Of a DNA stretch of 64,000 nucleotides, positions 48,970 through 57,195 are shown piece by piece. Each line of letters opens with the position of its first letter. Position 1 is the stretch's first letter. Origin of the DNA: JACQHM01 sp964535215. Lineage in GTDB: Bacteria; Methylomirabilota; Methylomirabilia; Methylomirabilales; JACQHM01. The position numbers were made by a program, and so were the translations under genes. The stretch lies in NCBI GenBank assembly GCA_964535215.1, contig CAZHST010000010.1, forward strand, positions 21,996-85,995, in the 5' to 3' direction. The notes under the pieces are model-generated. The model searched no databases. It saw only the letters and a list, made by a program, of their open reading frames with translations, and was not told the DNA's origin.

Positions 48970-49779
48970 ATGCAGAAGTTTGTGAGATGGCCTCTGATCA
49001 TTCTCCTCGTTGGTGCCTTCAGTCTCTTCCTCACCCCGGCGGGGACCTTTGGCCAGACAGGGGCCGGAGGAGTTGTGGTGCCTCCTGAGGCGCCGGAGGT
49101 CTCCCCCGAGGCTGAAGGAGGACCCGCTATGCAGATCGGGCCCAAAGGGGTCCTCTTCTACTGTGGAAACGGGGGGATCTGTCAAGAAGGTCTCACCGAG
49201 ATTAAGGCCCTTTACACGGCCTTTGGGGCCTCGCCCGTGGATCAACTGACGACCTTCCCCACGGACCTTTCGATCTACCGGCTGATCTTCCTGGTGAATC
49301 CCACGACCAGCTTCAGCTCCGGTCAGGTGACGGCCCTTTCAGGGTTCCTTAGCGGTGGACTCCTGAACAGCGGGAGGCTGGTGGTGGTCGGGGACTGGAG
49401 CGGGTTCTGGCCGGGGGCATCTGTCGCCAATGCCCTGCTCTCGGCCCTGGGGGTCCCCATCACCTTCAACGCGGATATGGTGGATTGCGGCTGTGAAAAC
49501 TTCACCCCGAATATCTCAAAGGATCGCCTCACCCGTCAAATTCCCCCGCACGGGGAGCCGGGGTTGGAGTTTGCCTGCACCGCCACGCTGAACCTGGGCA
49601 GCGGGGCGAAGAAACTGGCCGGGACCATCACCGGCAACCAGCCCTTCGTGGCCGTCCACCCGGCGTCCCGGTTGATCCGGGGGGATGTGGTCGTCGTCGG
49701 CGACAGCAACATGATCACCGACCTGTGTGATCCCGGTTCCACGGATAACCAGTTCTGGAGGAACCTGTTCGGGTTCTAG
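48970..49779 (+). CDS. Secreted protein of unknown function
   Basis: 269-aa protein with a signal peptide (RWPLIILLVGAFSLFLTPAG, cut near FGQ). The mature part has alternating hydrophobic strands (GVLFYCGNGGICQEG, YRLIFLVNPTTSF, GRLVVVGDWSGFWPG, RGDVVVVGDSNMITD) that recall a Rossmann-like or DJ-1/PfpI-type alpha/beta fold, and paired cysteines (CGC). No catalytic site is convincing. It starts at ATG 48970 behind AAAGGAGAAAGGG. It is the first gene of the secreted-protein island and precedes a subtilase. Confidence 0.5.
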   Translation: MQKFVRWPLIILLVGAFSLFLTPAGTFGQTGAGGVVVPPEAPEVSPEAEGGPAMQIGPKGVLFYCGNGGICQEGLTEIKALYTAFGASPVDQLTTFPTDLSIYRLIFLVNPTTSFSSGQVTALSGFLSGGLLNSGRLVVVGDWSGFWPGASVANALLSALGVPITFNADMVDCGCENFTPNISKDRLTRQIPPHGEPGLEFACTATLNLGSGAKKLAGTITGNQPFVAVHPASRLIRGDVVVVGDSNMITDLCDPGSTDNQFWRNLFGF

Positions 49780-49812
49780 GGTTCACCTGAAAGGTGTTGA
49801 GGGATCAGTTCC

Positions 49813-49834
49813 GGGCCGGCCCGAGGGCCGGCCC
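49813..49834 (+). promoter_or_regulatory. GC stem-loop abutting the subtilase ribosome site
   Basis: GGGCCGGCCC-GA-GGGCCGGCCC is a perfect ten-base stem. It ends one base before AGGAGG (49835-49840 region) and ATG 49847. A very stable hairpin at this place may limit translation of the protease, or it may be a processing or attenuation site between 48970 and 49847. No U-tract follows. Confidence 0.45.
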
Positions 49835-49846
49835 AGGAGGTAGATC

Positions 49847-51238
49847 ATGGGGAGGAAGCGACTCTCTTTAGCCTGGGGCATCCTCGTTGGAGCCCTCTTC
49901 GGGGCCTTCACCGCCGGAGGAGCCTTGGCGGGGGTACTGGAGCCGGAGCTGGCGGCTGAACTCCAGACGCTCAAGGCCCAGGACAAGGCGGGTGTTGTGG
50001 TGTTCATGAAGGAACAGGCTGACCTCTCTCGGGTGACAAGCCTCTCCCAGACAAAGGCCGAGCGCCGTCAAGCCGTCATCGAGGCCCTCCAAAGGGTGGC
50101 TGCCACCCAGGCTCCGGTCCTGGCCCTGTTAGCCCCGGCCCAGGCGAGAGGGGTCGTGGAGGACCTCAAAAGCTTCTGGATCTTTAACGGCTTCTCCATG
50201 AAGGCGCCGAAGGCGGTCATCCTGGCCGTTGCCGCCAGGCCCGAGGTGGCCGTCGTCGTGAAGGATCGGATCGTCCAGCTCCCGCCGCCCCTGCCGGGAA
50301 CGGAGGAGGTGGGCATCCAGGCGGCGGAGTGGAACATCGCCAAGATCCGGGCCCCCGAGGTGTGGGCCCTGGGGTTCAAAGGATCGGGGGTTGTCGTGGC
50401 CGGCATTGACACCGGCGTCTTTAAAGACCATCCCGATCTGGTGAACCAGTACCGGGGGGGAACCAATAGCTGGCTCGATGCCGTCAACGGTCAGCCGAAC
50501 CCCTACGACGATAACGGTCACGGCACCCACACCATGGGGACCATCGTGGGGCGAAACGCCGGCGGGTCGGACATCGGGGTCGCCCCTTTGGCCCAGTGGA
50601 TCGCCTGTAAGGGCCTAAACGCTCAAGGCTCCGGGACCTCGAGCCAGCTCCTCACCTGCATGCAGTGGGTGTTGGACCCCGATGGAAACCCCTCGACGGA
50701 CGATGCCCCCGATGTGGTAAACAATTCCTGGGGCACAGGTCCCGGCTGTTTTCGGGTCTTCGAGCCGGCCGTCCACGCCTGGTTGTTTGCGGGGATCTTC
50801 CCGAACTTTTCGGCGGGGAACGCCGGGCCCGGATCGAGGACCGGGGGAAGCCCGGCCGTCTACCCCTACTCCTTCGCCGTGGGGGCGACCGATATCAGCG
50901 ATGTTATTGCCGGCTTCAGCAGCCGGGGACCTTCCTCCTGTGATCGCACGACGTTCCCCGAGGTGACCGCCCCAGGGGTCAACGTCCGAAGCGCTGTGCC
51001 CCCAGGGAGCTGTGAGCTTTGCGATCCCTCCGGCTATCGGAACTTAAGCGGCACCTCGATGGCCGCCCCCCATGTGGCGGGGTGTGTGGCCCTGATGCTG
51101 AGCGCGAAGCAGGGGCTTCCCCACTTTCCTTGGGTGATCCTGGAGGCGACGGCCCAAGATCTGGGGCCTTCCGGGCCGGACAACACCTACGGCTTTGGCC
51201 GGATTGACTGCCTGGCGGCGGTGAACGCCTGGAAGTGA
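49847..51238 (+). CDS. Secreted S8 subtilisin-family serine protease
   Basis: 463-aa preproenzyme. The signal peptide (LAWGILVGALFGAFTAGGALA) is followed by an I9-like propeptide (residues about 45-145). The catalytic domain has Asp188 (GIDTG), His225 (NGHGTHTMG) and Ser404 (SGTSMAAPHVAG), with oxyanion Asn325 (FSAGNAGP). All four are standard. Extra cysteines (CDPSGY, CELC) may form disulfides. The 3' end overlaps a possible GTG of the next gene; the next protein's ATG is 51247. It is probably exported to the periplasm or outside. Confidence 0.92.
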   Translation: MGRKRLSLAWGILVGALFGAFTAGGALAGVLEPELAAELQTLKAQDKAGVVVFMKEQADLSRVTSLSQTKAERRQAVIEALQRVAATQAPVLALLAPAQARGVVEDLKSFWIFNGFSMKAPKAVILAVAARPEVAVVVKDRIVQLPPPLPGTEEVGIQAAEWNIAKIRAPEVWALGFKGSGVVVAGIDTGVFKDHPDLVNQYRGGTNSWLDAVNGQPNPYDDNGHGTHTMGTIVGRNAGGSDIGVAPLAQWIACKGLNAQGSGTSSQLLTCMQWVLDPDGNPSTDDAPDVVNNSWGTGPGCFRVFEPAVHAWLFAGIFPNFSAGNAGPGSRTGGSPAVYPYSFAVGATDISDVIAGFSSRGPSSCDRTTFPEVTAPGVNVRSAVPPGSCELCDPSGYRNLSGTSMAAPHVAGCVALMLSAKQGLPHFPWVILEATAQDLGPSGPDNTYGFGRIDCLAAVNAWK

Positions 51239-51246
51239 AGGTCCTC

Positions 51247-52005
51247 ATGAAACGGGTTGCAAGGCTTTTCCTAGCGCTTTTCGTGCTCAGCCTCCCGGTG
51301 GGGGCTTTGGCCAGACCAGACGAAGGCTCCCCCCAGGGACTCTTTATCCGAGCGGAGGGGGGCCTCTTGACCATAAGGGCGACGGAGGTCCCGCAGCGCC
51401 TGATCCTGGAAGGCCTGGCGAAGAGGCTGGGCTTCGAGCTGATCGTCGCCGGCCCTCTGGAAGAGCGCCGTTCCCTGGAGCTTCACCGGAGGCGGTGGGA
51501 GGAGGCCCTGAGGAAGGCCCTTTCCCCGGCCAGTTGGGTGTTCGTGTATGAGCCGGCTGAAGGAGGGTCCCGCCTGGCCAAGGTCTTTGTTTTTCCCTTG
51601 AAGGAGGAAAGGGCTTCCCCCCCCGTCTCTCCCCCAGCCCCGGCCCGTGTCCCCCCAGCCCCGGCCCCCGCTCCGACGGCTCCCGGGAAGGGAGCCTCTT
51701 TGACCCCCCCTCAGCAAGAAGGGGTCGGTCTCGTCTTGAACCAGCTTCTGGAAGCCGGTGACGAGGAGACGCGGGCCATCGCCCTCTTCGGCCTGGCCGC
51801 GATGGGGGGGGAGCAGGCGACGAAGGCCTTGACGGAAGCGCTGAAGGATGAAGAGCCCTGGATCCGGGAGGTGGCGGTGGAGGCCCTGGCCGAGCTGGGG
51901 GGCGAGCAGGCGATCCGGGGACTTCAACAGGCCCTCCAGGATGAGGATGAGGATGTGCGGCAGGCCGCCCAGGAGGCCCTGGGAAGGCTCCTGGAAGCAA
52001 AGTAG
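51247..52005 (+). CDS. Secreted protein with STN-like and HEAT-repeat domains
   Basis: 252-aa protein. A signal peptide (MKRVARLFLALFVLSLPVGALA) leads to an STN-like fold (LLTIRATEVPQRLILEGLAKR, VAGPLEERRSLELHRRRWEEAL), of the type that interacts with secretin or TonB parts. A Pro/Ala-rich linker (about residues 125-150) separates it from three HEAT-like repeats, including EQATKALTEALKDEEPWIREV and EQAIRGLQQALQDEDEDVRQA. Probably periplasmic and a scaffold. A second HEAT protein follows at 54923. A GTG start at 51235 overlapping the protease stop is also possible. Confidence 0.7.
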   Translation: MKRVARLFLALFVLSLPVGALARPDEGSPQGLFIRAEGGLLTIRATEVPQRLILEGLAKRLGFELIVAGPLEERRSLELHRRRWEEALRKALSPASWVFVYEPAEGGSRLAKVFVFPLKEERASPPVSPPAPARVPPAPAPAPTAPGKGASLTPPQQEGVGLVLNQLLEAGDEETRAIALFGLAAMGGEQATKALTEALKDEEPWIREVAVEALAELGGEQAIRGLQQALQDEDEDVRQAAQEALGRLLEAK

Positions 52006-52033
52006 TGACTTCTTGAAAGGGGGACTCTTGGGG

Positions 52034-53746
52034 GTGGGGAGAAAAGGGCTGCTGCTTGGCGTGCTGATCGTTGGGGTTCTGGGAGGGGCCGGGGTTGCCG
52101 GAGGCCAGCCCCCTGATCCCCGGGACCCGGGACCCTTCCCGACCGATGTGACGGTCATTGACGAGGGCTGCAGCTACGACCTGGACGGCCAGTCGCTCAC
52201 CTGGACCGACCCCCCCTTCGGGTTTACCACCCCCGTGACCGTTGTCTTTGGCGACAGCGACTTCGTGGGCTCTGATACCCGATGCGGCAGCCCGTCGGAG
52301 CTGGTGGACATGGAGGTGCGGGTCCACTTCCCGGGGAGTGGGGGGGTCGTGGCCCCGGGTGGGCCGTTTCCGCTGGTCGTCTTCCTCCACGGGCAGCAGA
52401 TCTTCTCCATCCCCGGCTACGAGGGGTACGACTACCTCGGTACCCTCCTGGCGAGCCATGGCTTCATCGTGGCCAGTATTGACGGGCGCTCCCTCCTGGA
52501 TTCGACCATCAAGTCGCGGGGGGAGCACATCCGGGAGCATCTCCGGCGCTTCGTGGCGAGAAACGCCCCGGGCTCCGGCTCCTTCCTGGAGGGGCAACTG
52601 GATCTCTCAAAGGTGGCCCTGGTCGGGCACAGCCGCGGGGGGGATGCCGTGGTGGCGGCCTGGGAGTGGCAGCGGGTGGATCCCGATCCGGGCTACGCCA
52701 TCGGGGCGCTCATCGCCATCGCCCCGGTCCAGTTCTTCGGCCGGATCAGCGGTGAGCCTTCCTTTATCTCCCACATCCGGGATGTCCCGTATCAGATCCT
52801 CCACGGGAGCAAGGACGGGGATGTCTCCGACTTCCAGGGCCTCCGCCAGTACGACCGGGCCGCCGACATCCGGGCCGTGGGGGAGACCTTGAAATCGTTG
52901 GTCTTCATCAAGGATGCGAACCACAACTTCTTCAACACGGTGTGGGAGACCTTTGAGGGGGACGACTACTGCTGCGGCGGGACCCTCTCCGGGTCGGTCG
53001 TCAGGGATCTCGCCAAGGTCTACATCCACGCGTTTCTCCAGGTGGTCATCAAGGGAAACCTGGAGTTTCGGGGCTACCTGACCGGCCAGGTCCCGAACCC
53101 GGTCACCGGGACAACCGTCGCCCTCGACTTCCAGGCCCCGGCCTCCGAGTTCACCCTCCTGGACAACCACGAGGTCCTGCCGGGCGAGCACCGGGACCGG
53201 TTCACCAACAGCCGGGGAGGGGCCATCACCGTCACCCCCTTCACGACGCGGCGAACCTACGAGGAGCGCTTCCTGGCCGCTTCCGAGGCCGTTCCCTGGA
53301 GTAGCTACAAGGGGGAGACCTTCGCCGCAAGCCTCAGGTGGCGACGCCTCTTGAAACCCTTCACCCCCAGCTATCGGACCGAGGTGCCGGAGGAGGTGGC
53401 CTCGTCCTTGAATCCCCTGGTGCAGGACCATTTCTCCTTCCGGGTGGGGCAGGTCTTCCGGGCAAGCAGGAGCCCCAACCCGCCGGGGGAGAACCAGGAC
53501 TTCGAGGTCCGGCTCCGGGATGCCGACGGGAACCTCTCCCCCGGGGTGGCGGTGAGGGACTATGCCCCGATCTTCCCCCCCTGGGAGACCCAGGAAGGGG
53601 GGATCAAAACGGTGATGGGCGTGGTCCGGATCCCCCTCTCGGCCTTCACCGGGATCAATCTGACCGCAATCCGCGAGGTCGAGTTCCTCTTTGACATCAA
53701 GAAAGCTGGGGAGATTGTCTTCGACGACCTCCGCTTTACCCAGTGA
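52034..53746 (+). CDS. Secreted alpha/beta hydrolase
   Basis: 570-aa hydrolase. An N-terminal signal peptide (LLLGVLIVGVLGGAGVAGG) is followed by the alpha/beta core. The nucleophile elbow is VGHSRGGDAV with Ser200, the oxyanion loop is VVFLHGQQ, and FIKDANHNFF near residue 300 likely gives the catalytic His. It resembles the large chlorophyllase/PET-hydrolase-like dienelactone group. The C-terminal 250 residues are beta-rich and end in a carbohydrate-binding-like segment (EVEFLFDIKKAGEIVFDD). GTG 52034 is chosen on ribosome-site spacing; TTG 52028 is an alternative. Substrate unknown. Confidence 0.75.
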   Translation: MGRKGLLLGVLIVGVLGGAGVAGGQPPDPRDPGPFPTDVTVIDEGCSYDLDGQSLTWTDPPFGFTTPVTVVFGDSDFVGSDTRCGSPSELVDMEVRVHFPGSGGVVAPGGPFPLVVFLHGQQIFSIPGYEGYDYLGTLLASHGFIVASIDGRSLLDSTIKSRGEHIREHLRRFVARNAPGSGSFLEGQLDLSKVALVGHSRGGDAVVAAWEWQRVDPDPGYAIGALIAIAPVQFFGRISGEPSFISHIRDVPYQILHGSKDGDVSDFQGLRQYDRAADIRAVGETLKSLVFIKDANHNFFNTVWETFEGDDYCCGGTLSGSVVRDLAKVYIHAFLQVVIKGNLEFRGYLTGQVPNPVTGTTVALDFQAPASEFTLLDNHEVLPGEHRDRFTNSRGGAITVTPFTTRRTYEERFLAASEAVPWSSYKGETFAASLRWRRLLKPFTPSYRTEVPEEVASSLNPLVQDHFSFRVGQVFRASRSPNPPGENQDFEVRLRDADGNLSPGVAVRDYAPIFPPWETQEGGIKTVMGVVRIPLSAFTGINLTAIREVEFLFDIKKAGEIVFDDLRFTQ

Positions 53747-53778
53747 AACGGGCTGAAGGCCTGTGATGGGGGAAAATG

Positions 53779-54294
53779 ATGAGAGGTCTAACATTCAATG
53801 ATCGGGAGGGGCTCCGGAGAATCCCCTTTTTCATCGTGTCGCTGGTGGCCGTCCTCCCTCTGGCCGCCTCGGCTGAGTCCCTCTCATTGGGCGAGGCTCT
53901 GGTTGTTCCAGCTCCAGGGGGATTTTCCTACTCGATCACCGAGGTGAGGTTCCTGGAACCCCGCAACATCAGCGTCGGCGCTGGGGTCATCCGCCGGCTG
54001 GAGGCGGTGAAGGTGGTGGTCAAGGGGGAAGGGTTCCGCCCGAAGGCGACAGGCCCGATCCTCTGGCTGAACGGCATCCCCACCTTGCGGACCCAGGTGG
54101 CCGAGGACGGCAGGATGGTCGAGGCGTACTTTTTCGAGTCCTTCCAGACCTTCGAGGAGGCGGCCGCCCGGCTCGGCCGGTGGGAGCTGATCTACCAGCC
54201 CCATGAGGGGGCCCGGGAGGTTTACCGGATCTCCCCGACGGGCGACCCGGCCCTGGCCGCCGAGCGGCCTGGGATCCGGCTCCAGATCGAGTGA
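53779..54294 (+). CDS. Secreted protein of unknown function
   Basis: 171-aa protein. The signal segment IPFFIVSLVAVLPLAASA lies after a longer N-terminus (ATG 53779, or 53776 for one more Met). The mature part is a single beta-rich domain (FSYSITEVRFLEPRNISVG, VKVVVKGEGFRPKATGP). No family recognised. It sits between the hydrolase and another orphan. It follows the hydrolase stop by 32 bases, so they may be cotranscribed. Confidence 0.45.
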   Translation: MRGLTFNDREGLRRIPFFIVSLVAVLPLAASAESLSLGEALVVPAPGGFSYSITEVRFLEPRNISVGAGVIRRLEAVKVVVKGEGFRPKATGPILWLNGIPTLRTQVAEDGRMVEAYFFESFQTFEEAAARLGRWELIYQPHEGAREVYRISPTGDPALAAERPGIRLQIE

Positions 54295-54414
54295 GGAGGC
54301 TGTCGTTTTCATGGCGTTTCCGAAAAGGGGGTGAGAGCAGGACTCGTGGGTGTTTGAAAGGAGCAGAGTTCGCTGGAACGGGCAGAACCTTTGATGCATG
54401 GAGGAGGAAGGGAC

Positions 54415-54903
54415 ATGGTCAAGAAGGGAATGATGCTAGTCCTGGCCCTGGTCGCCGTAGCGGCCTTTGCCCGCCTCGGTCTGGCCCAGGAGAACGCCGC
54501 CAGCGGGCCCACCACCGATGTGGGGACTCAGGCAACGGTCTTCAAGGTGCCGGATTTTCCCAGTGCGAGTTCCATCAATGCCTACCTGGTCAGGGCCACG
54601 AACCTGACAGTCTCCGGCCGCGATTGCTGCATCGGTGGCGATACCTGGGGGATCAGGGCCATCGGCCTTGCGGGGTTCGGGTCGAGCACGACGACGGCCG
54701 AAACTTCTCCCCCTGGGGGCTGCACCCCCCCGACGACCGGCTATTCGGGGGTCCTCTCCCTTCCCGGCTGGAAGATCGGGTTCGTAATCGTCAAGCCGGT
54801 CTCCACCCCTGGTGGCTTCCCAGCGGGGATGTACATGCAGTTCAGCTCGCCCGGATCCGTCTCGGTCACCCAGATCAGAGGGACCGATGAGTGCGGGCTC
54901 TAA
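54415..54903 (+). CDS. Secreted protein of unknown function
   Basis: 162-aa protein from ATG 54415 behind GAGGAGGAAGGG. The signal peptide MMLVLALVAVAAFARLGLAQ is typical. The mature part is small, Gly/Ser/Thr-rich and cysteine-containing (GRDCCIGGDTWG, PPGGCTPPTTG), suggesting a disulfide-stabilised extracellular domain. No domain recognised. In-frame Met residues upstream (54391) are unlikely starts because they have no ribosome site. Confidence 0.5.
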   Translation: MVKKGMMLVLALVAVAAFARLGLAQENAASGPTTDVGTQATVFKVPDFPSASSINAYLVRATNLTVSGRDCCIGGDTWGIRAIGLAGFGSSTTTAETSPPGGCTPPTTGYSGVLSLPGWKIGFVIVKPVSTPGGFPAGMYMQFSSPGSVSVTQIRGTDECGL

Positions 54904-54922
54904 CCGGTAGGCCGAAGCGGAC

Positions 54923-55756
54923 ATGAGGGGACGAGGATCCCTTTCCCGGAGGGCCCTTCTTGTCTGCGGCCTCTTCCTGGTGGAGTTGGGAGCGCCCTGG
55001 ACCTCCTCCGCGGAGCTAACAGGGGAGGTCCAGGCGCTGCTGGCCAGCCCCGATCCCGACCGGTGGCTGGATGCCGTGGAGCGCCTGGCCAAGATGGATG
55101 ATGTCCCGTCCCTCCTCCGGCTCCTCCGGGAGGATCCCCGGAAGGTGGTCCGGACGGCGGCAGGCTTGGTCCTGGCCGGCTTTCAGGAGAGACGGGTCCT
55201 GGAGGCCCTGGGCCAGGCCCTGGACGATCCCGAGCAGTGGGTTCGATTGGTCGCCGTCGAGGCCCTGGCCTTTCTGGGAGGGGAGGAGGTAAACGGCCCC
55301 CTCCGTCGGGCCTTGCAGGATCAGGATCCTGAAGTGAGAACCGCCGCCCGGGAGGCTCTGGATCAGCTAGGGAGGGACAGGGAGGTGCCCTTTTCCACCG
55401 TAGACCGGGGTGTCACCAGCGGGATCAAGGAGGCGGGCTTCTTTGTCCTCAGGACGGAGGAGGAATGGCAGCGGTTCTGGAGACGCCATGCCTCCTCCGA
55501 CCCTCCCGTCGTAGATTTCTCCCGGGAGATGGTGATTGCGGCCTTCATGGGGGAGCAGCGGACGGGGGGCTTTTCCATCGAGATCCAGAAGGTCGAGGAC
55601 AAGGGGGGGCTCCTGAAGGTTCTCGTCCAGAAAACCTTACCGGCCCCGGAAAGCCCTGTCCTTCAGGTGCTGACCCAACCCTATCACATCATCAAGCTGG
55701 CAAAGACGGAACTCCCGGTGCGATTCGCCAGGAGATCCCTCAAGGAAAAGCGGTAA
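54923..55756 (+). CDS. Secreted HEAT-repeat protein with C-terminal PrcB-like domain
   Basis: 277-aa protein. A signal peptide (RALLVCGLFLVELGAPWTSSA) is followed by about four HEAT-like repeats (VPSLLRLLREDPRKVVRTA, RVLEALGQALDDPEQWVRL, EVNGPLRRALQDQDPEVRT). The last 110 residues match the PrcB_C pattern: VDFSREMVIAAFMGEQRTGG, FSIEIQKVED, then LTQPYHIIKLAKTELPV. PrcB is a partner that helps localise or activate a surface protease in Treponema. The subtilase at 49847 in the same island makes a similar pairing possible here. Confidence 0.7.
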   Translation: MRGRGSLSRRALLVCGLFLVELGAPWTSSAELTGEVQALLASPDPDRWLDAVERLAKMDDVPSLLRLLREDPRKVVRTAAGLVLAGFQERRVLEALGQALDDPEQWVRLVAVEALAFLGGEEVNGPLRRALQDQDPEVRTAAREALDQLGRDREVPFSTVDRGVTSGIKEAGFFVLRTEEEWQRFWRRHASSDPPVVDFSREMVIAAFMGEQRTGGFSIEIQKVEDKGGLLKVLVQKTLPAPESPVLQVLTQPYHIIKLAKTELPVRFARRSLKEKR

Positions 55757-55808
55757 GGGGTCGGTGGCCGGAGGAGCGGGAGTGAGGCCGGCTCGATCGG
55801 GGGAAAAC

Positions 55809-56390
55809 GTGCAAGCCGCCCTGGGAGGGGTGGTGCTTGGCTTCGTCCTGGCCGTCCTGGGGCCCGGGGAGGGGAGGGCCGTCCAGCTCCCTCCCCTCCC
55901 GTTCCAGGTCCTTGTGGACCAGGTGGGGGATTTCGACGGCTTCGGGTTCGGCCTGGGCGTCTGCCCGATCGGCTGCGTCCTTCCGAGCCCTCCCCCGGCT
56001 CAGGAACCGGACGACCCCCCCTTCACCGACAAAAACCTGGATGACCCCGATTGTGTCGCCTCCGTCACCTGGACGCATGACTTCAGGGATCAGCTTCCTC
56101 CGGGGGCGGAGGTGATAGGCGTCGTGTTTGCCCTGAACGTGGCCGGGGTCGAGCCGGGAAAGTTTGCGACCAAGGTGTTCTTCGACACCGTTCTCCCGGC
56201 CCCTTTGAATCTCGATCAGGGGGCGTTGGGGAGCGGCCTGTTCATCCCCCCTCCCCAGGTCCTCCTCGGTTTGATCCCTCTTGTCAGTGATGGGATCTTG
56301 AACGTGACCGTCGTGAAGAAAGGGAGGACCGGGTGCGATGACATCTACTTTGATGCCTCGGTCCTGATCGTTCTTGTCCAGAGGCCTTGA
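55809..56390 (+). CDS. Secreted protein with LPPLPFQVL / DGFGFGL motif, copy A
   Basis: 193-aa protein starting at GTG 55809, which fits a signal peptide (LGGVVLGFVLAVLGPGEGRA). The mature N-terminus is LPPLPFQVLVDQVGDFDGFGFGL, shared almost word for word with the next gene. The rest is beta-rich with paired cysteines. The two are tandem duplicates. No family recognised; they may be extracellular and anchored or assembled through the shared motif. An upstream Met (55764) gives a longer start without signal-like character. Confidence 0.5.
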   Translation: MQAALGGVVLGFVLAVLGPGEGRAVQLPPLPFQVLVDQVGDFDGFGFGLGVCPIGCVLPSPPPAQEPDDPPFTDKNLDDPDCVASVTWTHDFRDQLPPGAEVIGVVFALNVAGVEPGKFATKVFFDTVLPAPLNLDQGALGSGLFIPPPQVLLGLIPLVSDGILNVTVVKKGRTGCDDIYFDASVLIVLVQRP

Positions 56391-56555
56391 GAGATCCCTC
56401 GCCTTTCCCCTTGCCTGATCCTCTGGTTGACCCTGCCTCCCATGACCCAGATCCCGGCATCCCCGTCAGGTTGGTTCCCAGGATTCGGTACAATTTTTGC
56501 ATATTTTTGGGTGATCGGGTCAAATGAACGCAAACCATTCATCCCGGTGGGTGCC

Positions 56556-56597
56556 TTCGGATTTCGGATTTCGGATTGCGAATTGCGGATTGCGAAC
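56556..56597. repeat. Six imperfect heptamer repeats (TTCGGAT/TGCGAAT)
   Basis: Six consecutive seven-base units: TTCGGAT three times, then TGCGAAT, TGCGGAT, TGCGAAC. They sit in the gap between the two paralogous secreted proteins, 30 bases before the downstream ATG. Similar heptamer strings are scattered in several uncultured bacterial genomes (recalled, not checked). They may be a small interspersed or variable repeat. No Pribnow box is part of it; a TACAAT at 56489-56494 may be a nearby -10. Confidence 0.6.
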
Positions 56598-56628
56598 CGA
56601 AAGGTGCCTGCCTAAGGAGGGTAAGGAC

Positions 56629-57195
56629 ATGAAAGCTGCCATAGGGGCTATGACGACCGCTCTCTTCCTGGCCGTCCTGGGGTCCGGGGAAGGGGTGGCG
56701 GCCAAGCTTCCCCCCCTCCCGTTCCAGGTCCTCACCCACCAGGTGGGGGACCTGGACGGCTTCGGGTTCGGCCTCCCCGTGGTGCCGGTGGGGGGCGAGC
56801 TGCCGGGGCCGCCGGCCGGCCCGGGCGACCCCCCTCCCTTCGATGCCCCCGATGAGCCCTGCGCCCTCACCGTCTCCTGGTCCCATGATATCACCGGCCT
56901 CCTCCCCCAGGGGGCCCAGATCCTTTTTGCCTTGCTGGTCCTGAACGCCGCCGGGATCCAGCCCGACATCTTCTCCAGCACCTTGATTGCCGACAGCACC
57001 ACGTTTCCTCTGCTCCTCTTCAATCAAGGAGAGCTGGGCAGCGGGCCGGTCATTGTCCCCCTCGACCCGCACGACCTGGACGATAACCGGCTGAACGTGA
57101 CGATTGTGAAGGGGCGGAAGACCCGGACCGGCACCGTCTGCGATCAGCAGTTCTACGACACCGCCGTTCTCCTCCTCCTCGTCCGGATGCCCTGA
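56629..57195 (+). CDS. Secreted protein with LPPLPFQVL / DGFGFGL motif, copy B
   Basis: 188-aa paralog of 55809. Signal peptide (IGAMTTALFLAVLGSGEGVAA), then LPPLPFQVLTHQVGDLDGFGFGL. The later parts differ, although both have SWSHDI/TWTHDF and end with V-LLLVRMP / VLIVLVQRP. ATG 56629 has AAGGAGGGTAAGG upstream; the frame is open further back through the heptamer repeat, but that part is not protein-like. Function unknown. A possible TACAAT at 56489-56494 may serve as its -10. Confidence 0.5.
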   Translation: MKAAIGAMTTALFLAVLGSGEGVAAKLPPLPFQVLTHQVGDLDGFGFGLPVVPVGGELPGPPAGPGDPPPFDAPDEPCALTVSWSHDITGLLPQGAQILFALLVLNAAGIQPDIFSSTLIADSTTFPLLLFNQGELGSGPVIVPLDPHDLDDNRLNVTIVKGRKTRTGTVCDQQFYDTAVLLLLVRMP

